From Nitrospira sp. (GTDB lineage: Bacteria; Nitrospirota; Nitrospiria; Nitrospirales; Nitrospiraceae): a stretch of 64,000 bases of DNA. Under the pieces are notes generated by a model. The model made no database searches, had not been told where the DNA came from, and saw only the letters and a program-made list of their open reading frames with translations. Location of the stretch: NCBI GenBank assembly GCA_019636835.1, contig JAHBWU010000010.1, positions 1 through 64,000 of the forward strand, in the 5' to 3' direction. Each line of letters opens with the position of its first letter. Positions within the stretch are counted from its first letter, which is position 1. Positions 35,059 through 43,416 of this stretch are shown piece by piece. A program made the translations under genes and the position numbers.

Positions 35059-35799
35059 ATGAATTCCCTCTCACAGATCGTTCACACCATCTCCTATATG
35101 GGACTCCCTCTGTTGTTCGCGATAGTGCTCCATGAATATGCGCATGGATGGATGGCGGAGAAATGCGGCGATTCGACCGCAAAACGTGAAGGACGACTCA
35201 CCATCAATCCGTTGGCCCATATCGATCCGTTCGGCACCGTCATCTTGCCGTTGATCTGTTTGCTGTTGCCCGGGAGTTTTCTGTTGGGCTGGGCCAAGCC
35301 GGTTCCGATCGATCCTCGGAACATGCATCAGCCTCGGCGCGACATGGCGCTCACGGCTGCCGCGGGGCCTGGGATGAATCTGCTGCTCGCCGTCGCGAGT
35401 GCCTTGCTCTTGGCATTGCTCCTCACGTTCGAACCAACGTTGTCGCTCCGTAAGACCGCAGAGGCAGATGCTTCTTCAGAACTGTTCGCGACCATGTTTC
35501 TGCGTCCGATCGCCGTCATGGCGCTGTATTCCGTGATGATCAACGTATTTCTCGCGCTGTTCAACCTGCTTCCGATCCCACCGCTCGACGGCGGCCGGAT
35601 CCTGACGTCGCTGCTGCCGCCCAAACCGGCGATGGCCTTAGCGCGATTGGAGCCTTACGGCATGCTCATCCTGGTGGGACTCATCGTGTTCGACAAGGAA
35701 TTGGGCATCATCCACACGATCTCCGGAACCTTCGCCAAGGGGCTGTCCGGCACGATCTTGTCGACCGCGCTCAGCCTCCGTCCAGGAGCCGCAGAATGA
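35059..35799 (+). CDS. site-2 protease family (M50) membrane metalloprotease
   Basis: About 246 residues, multi-spanning. Zinc motif HEYAH in helix 1 region (AIVLHEYAHGWMAEKCGD) and the second ligand motif NLLPIPPLDGGR. Small M50 proteins of this type lack PDZ domains and cleave within membranes; substrate unknown. The ATG at 35059 is preferred; a TTG at 35011 would code out of the repeat element. Stop overlaps the trpS start. Confidence 0.9.
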   Translation: MNSLSQIVHTISYMGLPLLFAIVLHEYAHGWMAEKCGDSTAKREGRLTINPLAHIDPFGTVILPLICLLLPGSFLLGWAKPVPIDPRNMHQPRRDMALTAAAGPGMNLLLAVASALLLALLLTFEPTLSLRKTAEADASSELFATMFLRPIAVMALYSVMINVFLALFNLLPIPPLDGGRILTSLLPPKPAMALARLEPYGMLILVGLIVFDKELGIIHTISGTFAKGLSGTILSTALSLRPGAAE

Positions 35800-36788
35800 C
35801 CACAGCACGCAGACGAGTACTCAGCGGCATGCAGCCCAGCGGTCTCATGCATCTCGGCAACTATCTCGGTGCCTTAGAAAACTGGAAGGCATTGCAAGAA
35901 GAGTATGACTGTTACTTCTTCGTCGCCGATTGGCACGCGTTGTCGACGAATTATGCCGACACCAGCCGCATTCGTACATTCGTGCGTGAGATGCTGATTG
36001 ATTGGCTTGCCGGCGGCATTGATCCTGAACGCTCCACAATCTTCATCCAGTCCCGAATTCCGGAACATGCCATCCTGCACCTCCTGCTGTCGATGATGAC
36101 TCCCGTCTCTTGGTTGGAACGCAACCCGACCTATAAGGAGAAGCAAGAGGAGATTAAGGAGAAGGATCTCACCACCTACGGCTTTCTCGGCTACCCGGTC
36201 CTGCAGGCCGCCGACATCCTCTTGTACAAGCCGGATTATGTTCCCGTGGGAAAAGATCAACTGCCTCATCTGGAGCTGACGAGAGAGCTCGCCCGGCGAT
36301 TCAACGACATCTACAAAACAGCCGTATTTCCAGAGCCAAAGGAGCACCTCACCAAGTATCCCAAAGTGGTCGGGACTGATGGCCGGAAAATGAGCAAGAG
36401 TTACCATAATACGATCAACCTGTCTGACACCGAGCCGGTCGTCCGGCAAAAGCTAAAAACCATGGTGACCGACCCGGCGCGTGTCAGACGGACCGATCCA
36501 GGCAATCCGGACCTCTGTCCCCTCTACGAATTCCATAAGATCTATTCGCCACAGGCGATTCAAGACCAGGTCAACCAAGACTGCCGAACCGCCGCGATCG
36601 GCTGCATCGACTGCAAGAAACTCGTGGCAGACCGCATGGTGGAGCAGTTGACGCCGATCTGGGACGCACGCACGAAATTGACTCAACATCCATCCCGCGT
36701 TGAAGACATCGTGGAGGCCGGCAGCAAACGAGCAGCTGCCGTCGCCGGCGCGACTCTGCATGAAGTAAACGAGGCCATGAAAATATAA
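35796..36788 (+). CDS. trpS: tryptophanyl-tRNA synthetase
   Basis: Charges tRNA-Trp. Class I motifs: the HIGH counterpart in SGMQPSGLMHLGNYLGAL and KMSKS in GTDGRKMSKSYHNTI. FVADWHALST, GYPVLQAADILLY and VGKDQLPHLELTRE are family patterns. 330 residues, normal. Coupled to the M50 gene through an ATGA overlap. Confidence 0.96.
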   Translation: MTTARRRVLSGMQPSGLMHLGNYLGALENWKALQEEYDCYFFVADWHALSTNYADTSRIRTFVREMLIDWLAGGIDPERSTIFIQSRIPEHAILHLLLSMMTPVSWLERNPTYKEKQEEIKEKDLTTYGFLGYPVLQAADILLYKPDYVPVGKDQLPHLELTRELARRFNDIYKTAVFPEPKEHLTKYPKVVGTDGRKMSKSYHNTINLSDTEPVVRQKLKTMVTDPARVRRTDPGNPDLCPLYEFHKIYSPQAIQDQVNQDCRTAAIGCIDCKKLVADRMVEQLTPIWDARTKLTQHPSRVEDIVEAGSKRAAAVAGATLHEVNEAMKI

Positions 36789-36907
36789 CCCGTTTTCGCC
36801 TCCCCTGCCCGCCTGCGTTTTTCTCATAGGTTCGAAGAGTCTGCGTGATAGGGCGACTTGTGATATGGCACTTCGATGGACGACCGGCCATTCTGGTAGA
36901 GAGATGT

Positions 36908-37216
36908 ATGAATCAATCCAGTTGGAAGTTAGCAACTCTGATCATCAGCTTGGCCGTCTCTGTTCCGGTTGCTTCGGCTGCAGATCCGCCCTGTGACAAG
37001 TATCCACCGGCCAAGCAACTACGCTGTACCGAGATCTGGAAGGAGCTCAACAAGGAAGACGGGCCGGTCATCGCGCAGTTTGGGCTCGATCAACAAAAAC
37101 GGCGCGATGAAGGAAAGATCAATGCCCAGCAACATCTCGCCGAGAACATGATCTTCATCAAGCAATCGACCGAAAAGCGTATCGAACGCCTCAAGGAACG
37201 CATGGCCAAGGAATAA
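36908..37216 (+). CDS. small secreted protein of unknown function
   Basis: 102 residues from the ATG at 36908: signal peptide (LATLIISLAVSVPVASAA), then a mature part with two Cys (PPCDKYP, LRCTEIW) that may form a disulfide, and a charged helical C-terminus (RIERLKERMAKE). Not recognised. A palindromic repeat begins one base after its stop. Confidence 0.7.
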   Translation: MNQSSWKLATLIISLAVSVPVASAADPPCDKYPPAKQLRCTEIWKELNKEDGPVIAQFGLDQQKRRDEGKINAQQHLAENMIFIKQSTEKRIERLKERMAKE

Positions 37217-37217
37217 C

Positions 37218-37342
37218 GCAGCTGTTGAAAAACGCCGCCTGCGTTGTTCTCGCGTCGCTTAGAGGACTCACCGTACAGCCCAAAGTACGATTCGCCTCTT
37301 CGCTCGCTGCGGCCTAGCAGGACGACCTTTTTGAACAGCTGC
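37218..37342 (+). repeat. palindromic intergenic repeat, copy 3
   Basis: Ends are GCAGCTGTTGAAAAA and TTTTTGAACAGCTGC, complementary apart from one central G-G. Compared with the other copies both ends carry AGCTGTT-type instead of GGATGTT-type sequence, so pairing is kept. The inner CGTAC/GTACG hairpin is shared. Confidence 0.86.
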
Positions 37343-37355
37343 TGGGGCACAAACA

Positions 37356-37859
37356 TTACAGTTCCGCGCCTTTCTCTTTTTCAGGAATTTTCCCGGCTGA
37401 TTCCAGCAAATCACGCGCAACAAGAATCGGTGCTTTGAAATGCACGGCCAGTGCGATGGAGTCGGACGATCGGCTGTCAAACACCTTGACCTGATCCTTG
37501 AATGCCACAGTCAACGCCCCATAGTATGTCCCACCCTTCAGCGTGATGACCGTCTGCGTCACCTTTCCACCGTAGGCGTTCAGGATGGTGTGCATGAGGT
37601 CATGCGACATCGGCCGAGGCAGTTTTTCCCCGTTCAGGGCGCTCTGAATCGATAAGGCCACGGTGAGGTCAACGAAAATTTGAATTGTCCGGCCTTCAGC
37701 CTGCAGGAGCACCACCGGGCCATGGTCTGAAATACGGACCGTCACTTCGGCAATTTTCACGGGATCAGGATGGGAGCGGGAAGATTCTTCGGGGACAACA
37801 GAATAAACCGGCAGCAACCAGATCAGCGCAACGAGTGCCGACAGCTTGTATGAAGCCAT
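37356..37859 (-). CDS. exported BFN (DUF151) domain protein
   Basis: 167 residues from the ATG at 37859 (GGAGGG upstream); a GTG at 37880 overlaps the previous stop. A hydrophobic signal-like N-terminus (LSALVALIWLLPVYSVV) precedes a bifunctional-nuclease domain: VVLLQAEGRTIQIFVD, ALNGEKLPRPMSHDLM, GGTYYGALTV, DSRSSDSIALAVHFKAPI. BFN domains are described as DNase/RNase regulators in the cytoplasm or plastid; a signal peptide is unexpected, so the site of action is open. Confidence 0.82.
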   Translation of the reverse strand: MASYKLSALVALIWLLPVYSVVPEESSRSHPDPVKIAEVTVRISDHGPVVLLQAEGRTIQIFVDLTVALSIQSALNGEKLPRPMSHDLMHTILNAYGGKVTQTVITLKGGTYYGALTVAFKDQVKVFDSRSSDSIALAVHFKAPILVARDLLESAGKIPEKEKGAEL

Positions 37860-37876
37860 GGTCCCTCCCCATGCCG

Positions 37877-38515
37877 TCACACACGGACAAACTGATTCGA
37901 CTCCTTTTCAATACCGATTTCCGTGTCCGGACCGTGACCGGTCACAACCGTGGTAGCCTCATCGAGGGTATAGAGTCGTTCACGAATCGATTGCTCGATG
38001 ATTTCAAAATTGCCGCCCCATAAGTCGGTCCGGCCGATGCTTCCCCGGAAGAGCGTGTCCCCGGCCAACAGGAGTTTGTCGTTCAGCACATGAAAACTCA
38101 TCGACCCAGGCGTGTGGCCAGGAGTATGGAGCGCCACGATCGGTACCTCTCCCACCATCACCTTTTCCTCATCGGCAAGCCAATGGTCCGGAGGCAGGGC
38201 CGGCACATACGAGACCCCAAAGACCCGACATTGGAGTTCGAGGTTGTTCCAAAGTTCGAGATCGTCCTGATGCAAGCAAATCGCCGCACCGGTCGCCTTT
38301 TTGATCTCGCTGGAAGCCAGAAAGTGATCAAGATGGGCGTGCGTATGCAAAATGCGGCTGACCGTGAAACCCAGCCGCTGCACTTCCTGGAGAATACGCT
38401 CCGGTGCACCGCCGGGGTCGATGACGACCGCCTGCTTCGTGAGAGGGTCGCCGATGATCGAGCAGTTACAGCCGAGAGGTGGAACCGAGAAGGTCTTCCG
38501 AATCAAGGCAGTCAT
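37877..38515 (-). CDS. metallo-beta-lactamase fold hydrolase, glyoxalase II-like
   Basis: 212-residue cytoplasmic MBL-fold enzyme. Zinc motif HTHAHLDH, then HTPGHTPGSM, LLAGDTLFRGSIGRTDL and TGHGPDTEI. Lacks the C-terminal glyoxalase II substrate domain, so a generic thioester hydrolase or persulfide-related role is possible. Its stop overlaps the potential GTG of the BFN gene. Confidence 0.88.
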   Translation of the reverse strand: MTALIRKTFSVPPLGCNCSIIGDPLTKQAVVIDPGGAPERILQEVQRLGFTVSRILHTHAHLDHFLASSEIKKATGAAICLHQDDLELWNNLELQCRVFGVSYVPALPPDHWLADEEKVMVGEVPIVALHTPGHTPGSMSFHVLNDKLLLAGDTLFRGSIGRTDLWGGNFEIIEQSIRERLYTLDEATTVVTGHGPDTEIGIEKESNQFVRV

Positions 38516-38691
38516 GATACGGACATGCTACAGTCCAACGAGTTGGAAGCGCAAGCCAGAGACAGCCTCGACAGGGGCATCCGTGCCGGCACACCTCGTC
38601 AAATATCAGCAGTGAGGAATCTTTTACGACTTGATCGTATCGGCCCTAGTCCCCGACTGAAAGATGAAGCAAGATACAGCCGAATACTTCG

Positions 38692-38720
38692 TGGACAAGT
38701 TGAGCTGAACCGTAGATAAT
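38692..38720 (+). promoter_or_regulatory. promoter candidate for the coiled-coil lipoprotein gene
   Basis: TGGACA (38692-38697), 17-base spacer, GATAAT (38715-38720), then a strong GGGAGGA ribosome site at about 38735-38741 before the GTG start at 38749. Confidence 0.5.
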
Positions 38721-38748
38721 CTCACGACTCTACTGGGAGGACTATCGC

Positions 38749-39468
38749 GTGCGCAATGAAACGTTCGTTGATCCATGGTCACTAGGCATCTGGGCTCTAT
38801 TGGTGGTGGTTACCACCGGCTGCGTTCCTGAGGACAATTCCATTAATTCCATTCGCGTGGAGAATGAGACTCTCAAGAAACAAGTCGCCAAGGAAGAAGC
38901 CCTCCTAAGCTCCTTACTGGACGGAAATAAGATAATGCAGCAGCAGATCGATCTACTCAATCAAGAACTCCGAGATGCAAAGAGCACCACGGAAGCCACG
39001 AAGGCGGAAGCCAAACACCAAACCGAGCAACTGGAACTGCAGCTGGCTGAAACCAAACGAATGATTGCAACGCAGATGACCGAATCCCTCAAAGTCGAGG
39101 AGAAAGGCGCGCAATCAGATACCCTCCCCCGGCCTATGCCGACCGTTGCCAAAGTCGTTGAGGACGCACTGGCACGCAACGGTTATCCGCTGAAGGTCAG
39201 CGTCAAGACCGATCAACGGGCGGTCTATGTGACGGAGCGCAAGATCTCCAACCCCACATCGCTCGAAGTAACGGGCTCGCGGAATCAATACCTCATTTTC
39301 CTTCAAGCCCTTCCCGATAATCTGACGAAACTCGGCGTGAAAGCGGAATTCGAACGGGTCGCACAAGGGGGCCGCATCTTAAGCGTCAGCCACGAGGAAA
39401 CGAACGAAATCGAGCACCGTCTGATCAACGAAATCAATAAGGCGCTCGCCAATCCAGCCAAGACATAA
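38749..39468 (+). CDS. coiled-coil lipoprotein, unknown function
   Basis: 239 residues, GTG start with GGGAGGA upstream. Signal ending in a lipobox-like VTTGCVPE (Cys near residue 25), a coiled coil over ~35-115 rich in Glu/Lys/Gln, then a small alpha/beta domain (VVEDALARNGYPLKVSV ... QYLIFLQALPDNLTKLG). Family not recognised. Confidence 0.75.
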   Translation: MRNETFVDPWSLGIWALLVVVTTGCVPEDNSINSIRVENETLKKQVAKEEALLSSLLDGNKIMQQQIDLLNQELRDAKSTTEATKAEAKHQTEQLELQLAETKRMIATQMTESLKVEEKGAQSDTLPRPMPTVAKVVEDALARNGYPLKVSVKTDQRAVYVTERKISNPTSLEVTGSRNQYLIFLQALPDNLTKLGVKAEFERVAQGGRILSVSHEETNEIEHRLINEINKALANPAKT

Positions 39469-39542
39469 CTCCTCGACACGCGATGGTCACAATCACCGGT
39501 TTTCTTGGTCGGCTCAAGGCCTCGTGCTAGCATTTCCCTCCG

Positions 39543-41099
39543 ATGGCTCTCTCGACCAGCGTGCATGATCTCCGCACTCTGATCCGCTCCTCCCATCCTC
39601 TCGTCGCCATTGAAACGGTGGAGGAAGAGCGAGTTCTGGCCTTACTCCAGTCGGTGACCGCACAGGAGCGCATGCCGCTCTTCGAGTGGTCCGTCACCAG
39701 AGGGCTCACCCGCGCCGACGAAGGTGCAACTCTCAGTAAGATGACCGCGACGCCTTTGGCCGTCCTTCAGCATCTTCATGGCCTGACCGTAGAAGCGGTG
39801 TTTTGGCTCAAAGATCTTGGACCACATCTGCAGGATCCCGCCGTCTGCCGACAACTTCGGGAGGTGGCTGCAATCTACAGCCGATCACGGGCCACCTGTG
39901 TATTGACCGGCCAACCGATCACGCTGCCCCTGGACCTCGACAAGATTGCGGTGCGACTTGATCTGAAACTGCCGGATCGAGACGAACTGCGGTCGATGCT
40001 GCGCGGCTTGCTCCAATCATTGGGACCTCGAACAACCCGTCCACGGTCCACGACTCTCGCGCAAAGCATTCTCAGTTCGATCAGCGAGACCAAGGTAGTT
40101 GCGAGCGGTCCCTTTCCACAGGAGTCCGACGCGATCCTCCGTGCTCTCCAGGGCTTGACGCTCCATCAAGCCCGCCAGGTCATCGCCCAATGTATCGTGG
40201 AACGCGGCACGCTCTCCGTCGAAGACATCCACACAATCCTCAAGCGAAAAGTACAGGCAATCAAGGACGGCGGCCTTTTGGAATATTATCCCTTGGAAGA
40301 CAATCGGTTCGAGTTGGGAGGCTTCACCAATCTGAAATCCTGGATGGAGCGCGCCCAAGTTGGGTTTACCGCCGAAGCCAAATCGCTCAATCTCACCCCG
40401 CCTCGCGGCATCATGTTGGTCGGTGTGCCGGGCTGCGGCAAATCGCTCGCTGCGAAGGCCATCGCACGGGAATGGAAACTCCCGCTCCTGAAGCTCGATG
40501 CCGGCCGGTTATTCGACAAGTTCGTCGGCGAATCGGAAAAGAACTTCCGCAAGGCGATCGAGATGGCGGAATCCCTGTCCCCGATCGTCCTCTGGATCGA
40601 TGAAATCGAGAAGGCTATGGTCGCCGGCGGAGGAAGCGGCGAGGCCGACGCGGGGTTGAGCCGACGACTCTTTGGCGCTTTTCTCACCTGGCTGCAGGAA
40701 AAAAGACAAGACGTGTTCGTAGTCGCTACGGCCAACGACCTGTCGTCGTTGCCTCCCGAACTCCTGCGCAAAGGGCGGTTCGATGAAATATTTTTCGTCG
40801 ATCTGCCGGACGACATCGAACGGGAAAGCATCTGGACGATTCACCTCGGCCTTCGGAAGCAGGACAGCAAGAAGTTCGACCTGGACAAGATCGTCAGCGC
40901 AAGCGACGGCTTCAGCGGGTCGGAGATCGAGCAGGCCGTGGTAGCAGCCCTCTATCGAGCGCTGCACCAAAAAACTCCACTCACGACCGACCTGCTCATC
41001 GAAGAATTGACCCATACGGTGCCGCTCTCCGTCACGCGGCATGAAGACATCAATGCACTCCGACAGACAGCCGAAGGCCGATTTGTGAACGTGCGGTAA
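39543..41099 (+). CDS. AAA-family ATPase, Ycf46-like
   Basis: 518 residues. N-terminal ~240 residues match the non-ATPase half of Ycf46-type proteins (HPLVAIETVEEERVLALL), then a AAA domain with Walker A GVPGCGKSLAAKA, Walker B IVLWIDEIEKAM, sensor VVATANDLSSLPPELLRKGRFDE. The chloroplast/cyanobacterial homologue has been linked to photosynthesis regulation; in other bacteria it is uncharacterised. Probably a cytoplasmic unfoldase or chaperone. Confidence 0.88.
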   Translation: MALSTSVHDLRTLIRSSHPLVAIETVEEERVLALLQSVTAQERMPLFEWSVTRGLTRADEGATLSKMTATPLAVLQHLHGLTVEAVFWLKDLGPHLQDPAVCRQLREVAAIYSRSRATCVLTGQPITLPLDLDKIAVRLDLKLPDRDELRSMLRGLLQSLGPRTTRPRSTTLAQSILSSISETKVVASGPFPQESDAILRALQGLTLHQARQVIAQCIVERGTLSVEDIHTILKRKVQAIKDGGLLEYYPLEDNRFELGGFTNLKSWMERAQVGFTAEAKSLNLTPPRGIMLVGVPGCGKSLAAKAIAREWKLPLLKLDAGRLFDKFVGESEKNFRKAIEMAESLSPIVLWIDEIEKAMVAGGGSGEADAGLSRRLFGAFLTWLQEKRQDVFVVATANDLSSLPPELLRKGRFDEIFFVDLPDDIERESIWTIHLGLRKQDSKKFDLDKIVSASDGFSGSEIEQAVVAALYRALHQKTPLTTDLLIEELTHTVPLSVTRHEDINALRQTAEGRFVNVR

Positions 41100-41104
41100 C
41101 ACCG

Positions 41105-41938
41105 ATGTCATTCTTTCTGATCATGATCCCTCTTGCGATTGCGACTCTCGTGGGCTGCGCCAAGCCGGTCCAGAAACTGAATAGAGAGACTGTTGCTCCA
41201 TCATCAATCTCAGTGGATAAGACAGAGCCCCGTGAAACGCCTGCATTGTCACAGCCTTCTCCTGCATCGTCCGCAGAGGATCACCCTACTTCTTTCGTAA
41301 CGTCCCTTCCCAACCGATCAGCTATCGTTGAGTCCGCAGTCAAGCTGGTCGGAGCACGGACGATTACAAGCCAGGGCAAACGTATCGCCTATGACTGTGC
41401 AGGGGTGACCCGTGCCATCTTCCTGGAGCACGGCATCGATCTCTATCGTGGAGATTTCACTGATCCGAAGGGAAACGGCGTCCGTCTCATCCACAACCAC
41501 CTGCGGCAGCATGGCACCCTTCATCGAGAGACGAACGTCAGTCCAGGAGATCTCGTATTTTTCGATAACACGTGGGATTTCAACGGAGACGGCAAGTTGA
41601 ACGATCCCCTGACCCATGTGGGGGTCGTCGAACGGCTGGAATCAGACGGCACTGTGGTCTTCATCAGCCGCGTCGCCAACGCCGTCCAGCGCTACCACAT
41701 GAATTTGGATCAGCCACATATTCATAAGAATGCCGACGGCCGCGTATTGAACGATTACATACGGCGGAAACACCCGACCGATCCCGACCATACGCCCCGT
41801 TTGACCGGCGAGCTCTTTTCCTTCTATGGAAACCTGCTAAGCCCTTCAAAACAGATTTCTTCGAAAGAACCATTCACACAGAACGCGAACCAGCGGCGGG
41901 CTTCCGTCTCCTTGTCCTCAGAATTGCCCGAACAATGA
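41105..41938 (+). CDS. NlpC/P60-like lipoprotein
   Basis: 277 residues, 5 bases after the AAA gene. Lipobox LVGCAKP. A Ser/Pro-rich linker precedes a papain-like domain with YDCAGVTRAIF (candidate nucleophile Cys), NVSPGDLVFFDNT and THVGVVERL (candidate His). It would cleave peptide bonds in peptidoglycan. A polar C-terminal tail follows. The catalytic set is inferred from motif order only. Confidence 0.75.
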   Translation: MSFFLIMIPLAIATLVGCAKPVQKLNRETVAPSSISVDKTEPRETPALSQPSPASSAEDHPTSFVTSLPNRSAIVESAVKLVGARTITSQGKRIAYDCAGVTRAIFLEHGIDLYRGDFTDPKGNGVRLIHNHLRQHGTLHRETNVSPGDLVFFDNTWDFNGDGKLNDPLTHVGVVERLESDGTVVFISRVANAVQRYHMNLDQPHIHKNADGRVLNDYIRRKHPTDPDHTPRLTGELFSFYGNLLSPSKQISSKEPFTQNANQRRASVSLSSELPEQ

Positions 41939-42143
41939 CGCCGACTTCCGGTGGGCCACTGGGCAACCCGACCCGATGATGGATATGGATGAGAATGTGG
42001 CCCTTAGCTGAACATCGTAATGACCCAATTTGCGACTACAGAACAAACCCATGATATCCGATAAGGAACATATCGTGGCGTCAATCGTATTGAGAACCGA
42101 CGCTAAGTCACAATTCATCCATTGACCTGGTAAGATTATCTCT

Positions 42144-42575
42144 ATGGCTATCTCATCGAAACAAACACATGTCCGAGAAACCAACCCGCTCCGTCGAACT
42201 CTCACGGATGTCCGGCATGGGCTCTTAGGCTTACATAAAGCCCTGATCGTCGCCGAACAGCTGACCTTCGAGCGGATTTACGGCCGTGTGGACTCCACCG
42301 GCCAGCTCCTACAGTTGGTGATGAACGACCCGTGGTTTACCTGGCTGCATCCGCTTTCCAACATGGTCGTCCGTATCGATGAACTGCTCGATGGGCACGA
42401 CCAACTGACCGTCGACGATGTAGCGATGCTGTTGACCGAGGTGCGGACACTCATTCGCCCCTCAGAACTCGGTGACGGATATGAGCGGAGTTACTATGAG
42501 GCACTGCAGCGCGCTCCCGACGTCGTCCTTGCACACTGCGAAATGAAGAAACTGTTGACGTTGCCCTCGATGTAA
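42144..42575 (+). CDS. conserved hypothetical protein
   Basis: 143 residues, no signal or membrane segment, predicted mainly helical. Contains NPLRRTLTDVRHGLLGLHKALIV-type amphipathic helices and VDDVAMLLTEVRTLIRP. It is not recognised. A terminator follows its stop. The 205-bp spacer before it shows no other feature. Confidence 0.65.
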   Translation: MAISSKQTHVRETNPLRRTLTDVRHGLLGLHKALIVAEQLTFERIYGRVDSTGQLLQLVMNDPWFTWLHPLSNMVVRIDELLDGHDQLTVDDVAMLLTEVRTLIRPSELGDGYERSYYEALQRAPDVVLAHCEMKKLLTLPSM

Positions 42576-42606
42576 AACCTGCCCGACTCTTCGATTGATG
42601 ACGAGC

Positions 42607-42653
42607 AAAGCGGTCGGCTCATGAGAGCCGACCGCTTTGCCGTCTTATCTTTT
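42607..42653 (+). terminator. intrinsic terminator
   Basis: A perfect 14-bp stem AAAGCGGTCGGCTC/GAGCCGACCGCTTT with ATGA loop (42607-42638), then GCCGTCTTATCTTTT. It ends the hypothetical gene at 42144-42575. Confidence 0.85.
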
Positions 42654-42747
42654 CGACAAAGCAGCTGCATGACGAAGATAGGCGTTGTCCAAAACACCCG
42701 GTGCGACCTCTTGCATGATTCGTCATGACTAGGCAACACTGAGCGGG

Positions 42748-43386
42748 ATGCAGATGCTCTCTATCACCAGTCTCGCTACGCTTCCTCTCATCATCATGGT
42801 TGCCCTAGGCTCAAGTTCCGCGATTGCAGAAGTTCGCCAGGTTGATGTCCTGATCACTGTCGTAAAAGACAGAATCGTTGCGCTACCAGGAGCTGGTAGT
42901 CCCGTTGAGGAACCATTGGGAGTCAATGAAACAATCGTCACCACGGCGGCTCAAGGGCCGGCCGGCTTTGCCCAGACTACCCGCCGACTTTTGGGATTTT
43001 CTTCCGGCTTACGACGATGGACGGAGGTGCAGTTGGGCATCGAAGAACATATCGAACGGCATCATATGTCGCCGCGCCTGCTGATAGTTCAGACAAACCG
43101 GCGAGTCCATGGGTTCCAAGAGAGCCGCGGCCATTGGTTCAGCGAAGCGTTGGGACCGAATGAAACCGTCAAACAGCTGAAGGGTCGCACCCATGTGATC
43201 GTCGCGATCACCTCTGAACGAGCCCTGGCTTTTTCCGCGTTCACCGGAGGGTTCTTTGCAGTGCGCTGGTCGGCGAACGAACAGATGCAATCAATCGATC
43301 AGACCAACGACGTGACCGTGATTCGCACCACCACGCGCCAACTGACCTTTCGCTCACAAACAGGCGGTTGGACAGAATTGAGATAG
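42748..43386 (+). CDS. secreted repeat protein, unknown function
   Basis: 212 residues with a signal peptide ending near SSAIAEV. The mature part holds about four repeats of ~45 residues with the consensus R-x-L-x-F-x-S-x-x-G-x-W-x-E-x-x-L-G-x-N-E, seen around GFSSGLRRWTEVQLGIEE, GFQESRGHWFSEALGPNE and AFSAFTGGFFAVRWSANE, ending in FRSQTGGWTELR. The pattern suggests a small beta-propeller or beta-barrel. Family not recognised. Confidence 0.7.
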   Translation: MQMLSITSLATLPLIIMVALGSSSAIAEVRQVDVLITVVKDRIVALPGAGSPVEEPLGVNETIVTTAAQGPAGFAQTTRRLLGFSSGLRRWTEVQLGIEEHIERHHMSPRLLIVQTNRRVHGFQESRGHWFSEALGPNETVKQLKGRTHVIVAITSERALAFSAFTGGFFAVRWSANEQMQSIDQTNDVTVIRTTTRQLTFRSQTGGWTELR

Positions 43387-43416
43387 GAAATCTCGGAGGA
43401 ATGGCGGCGTGAGTTC

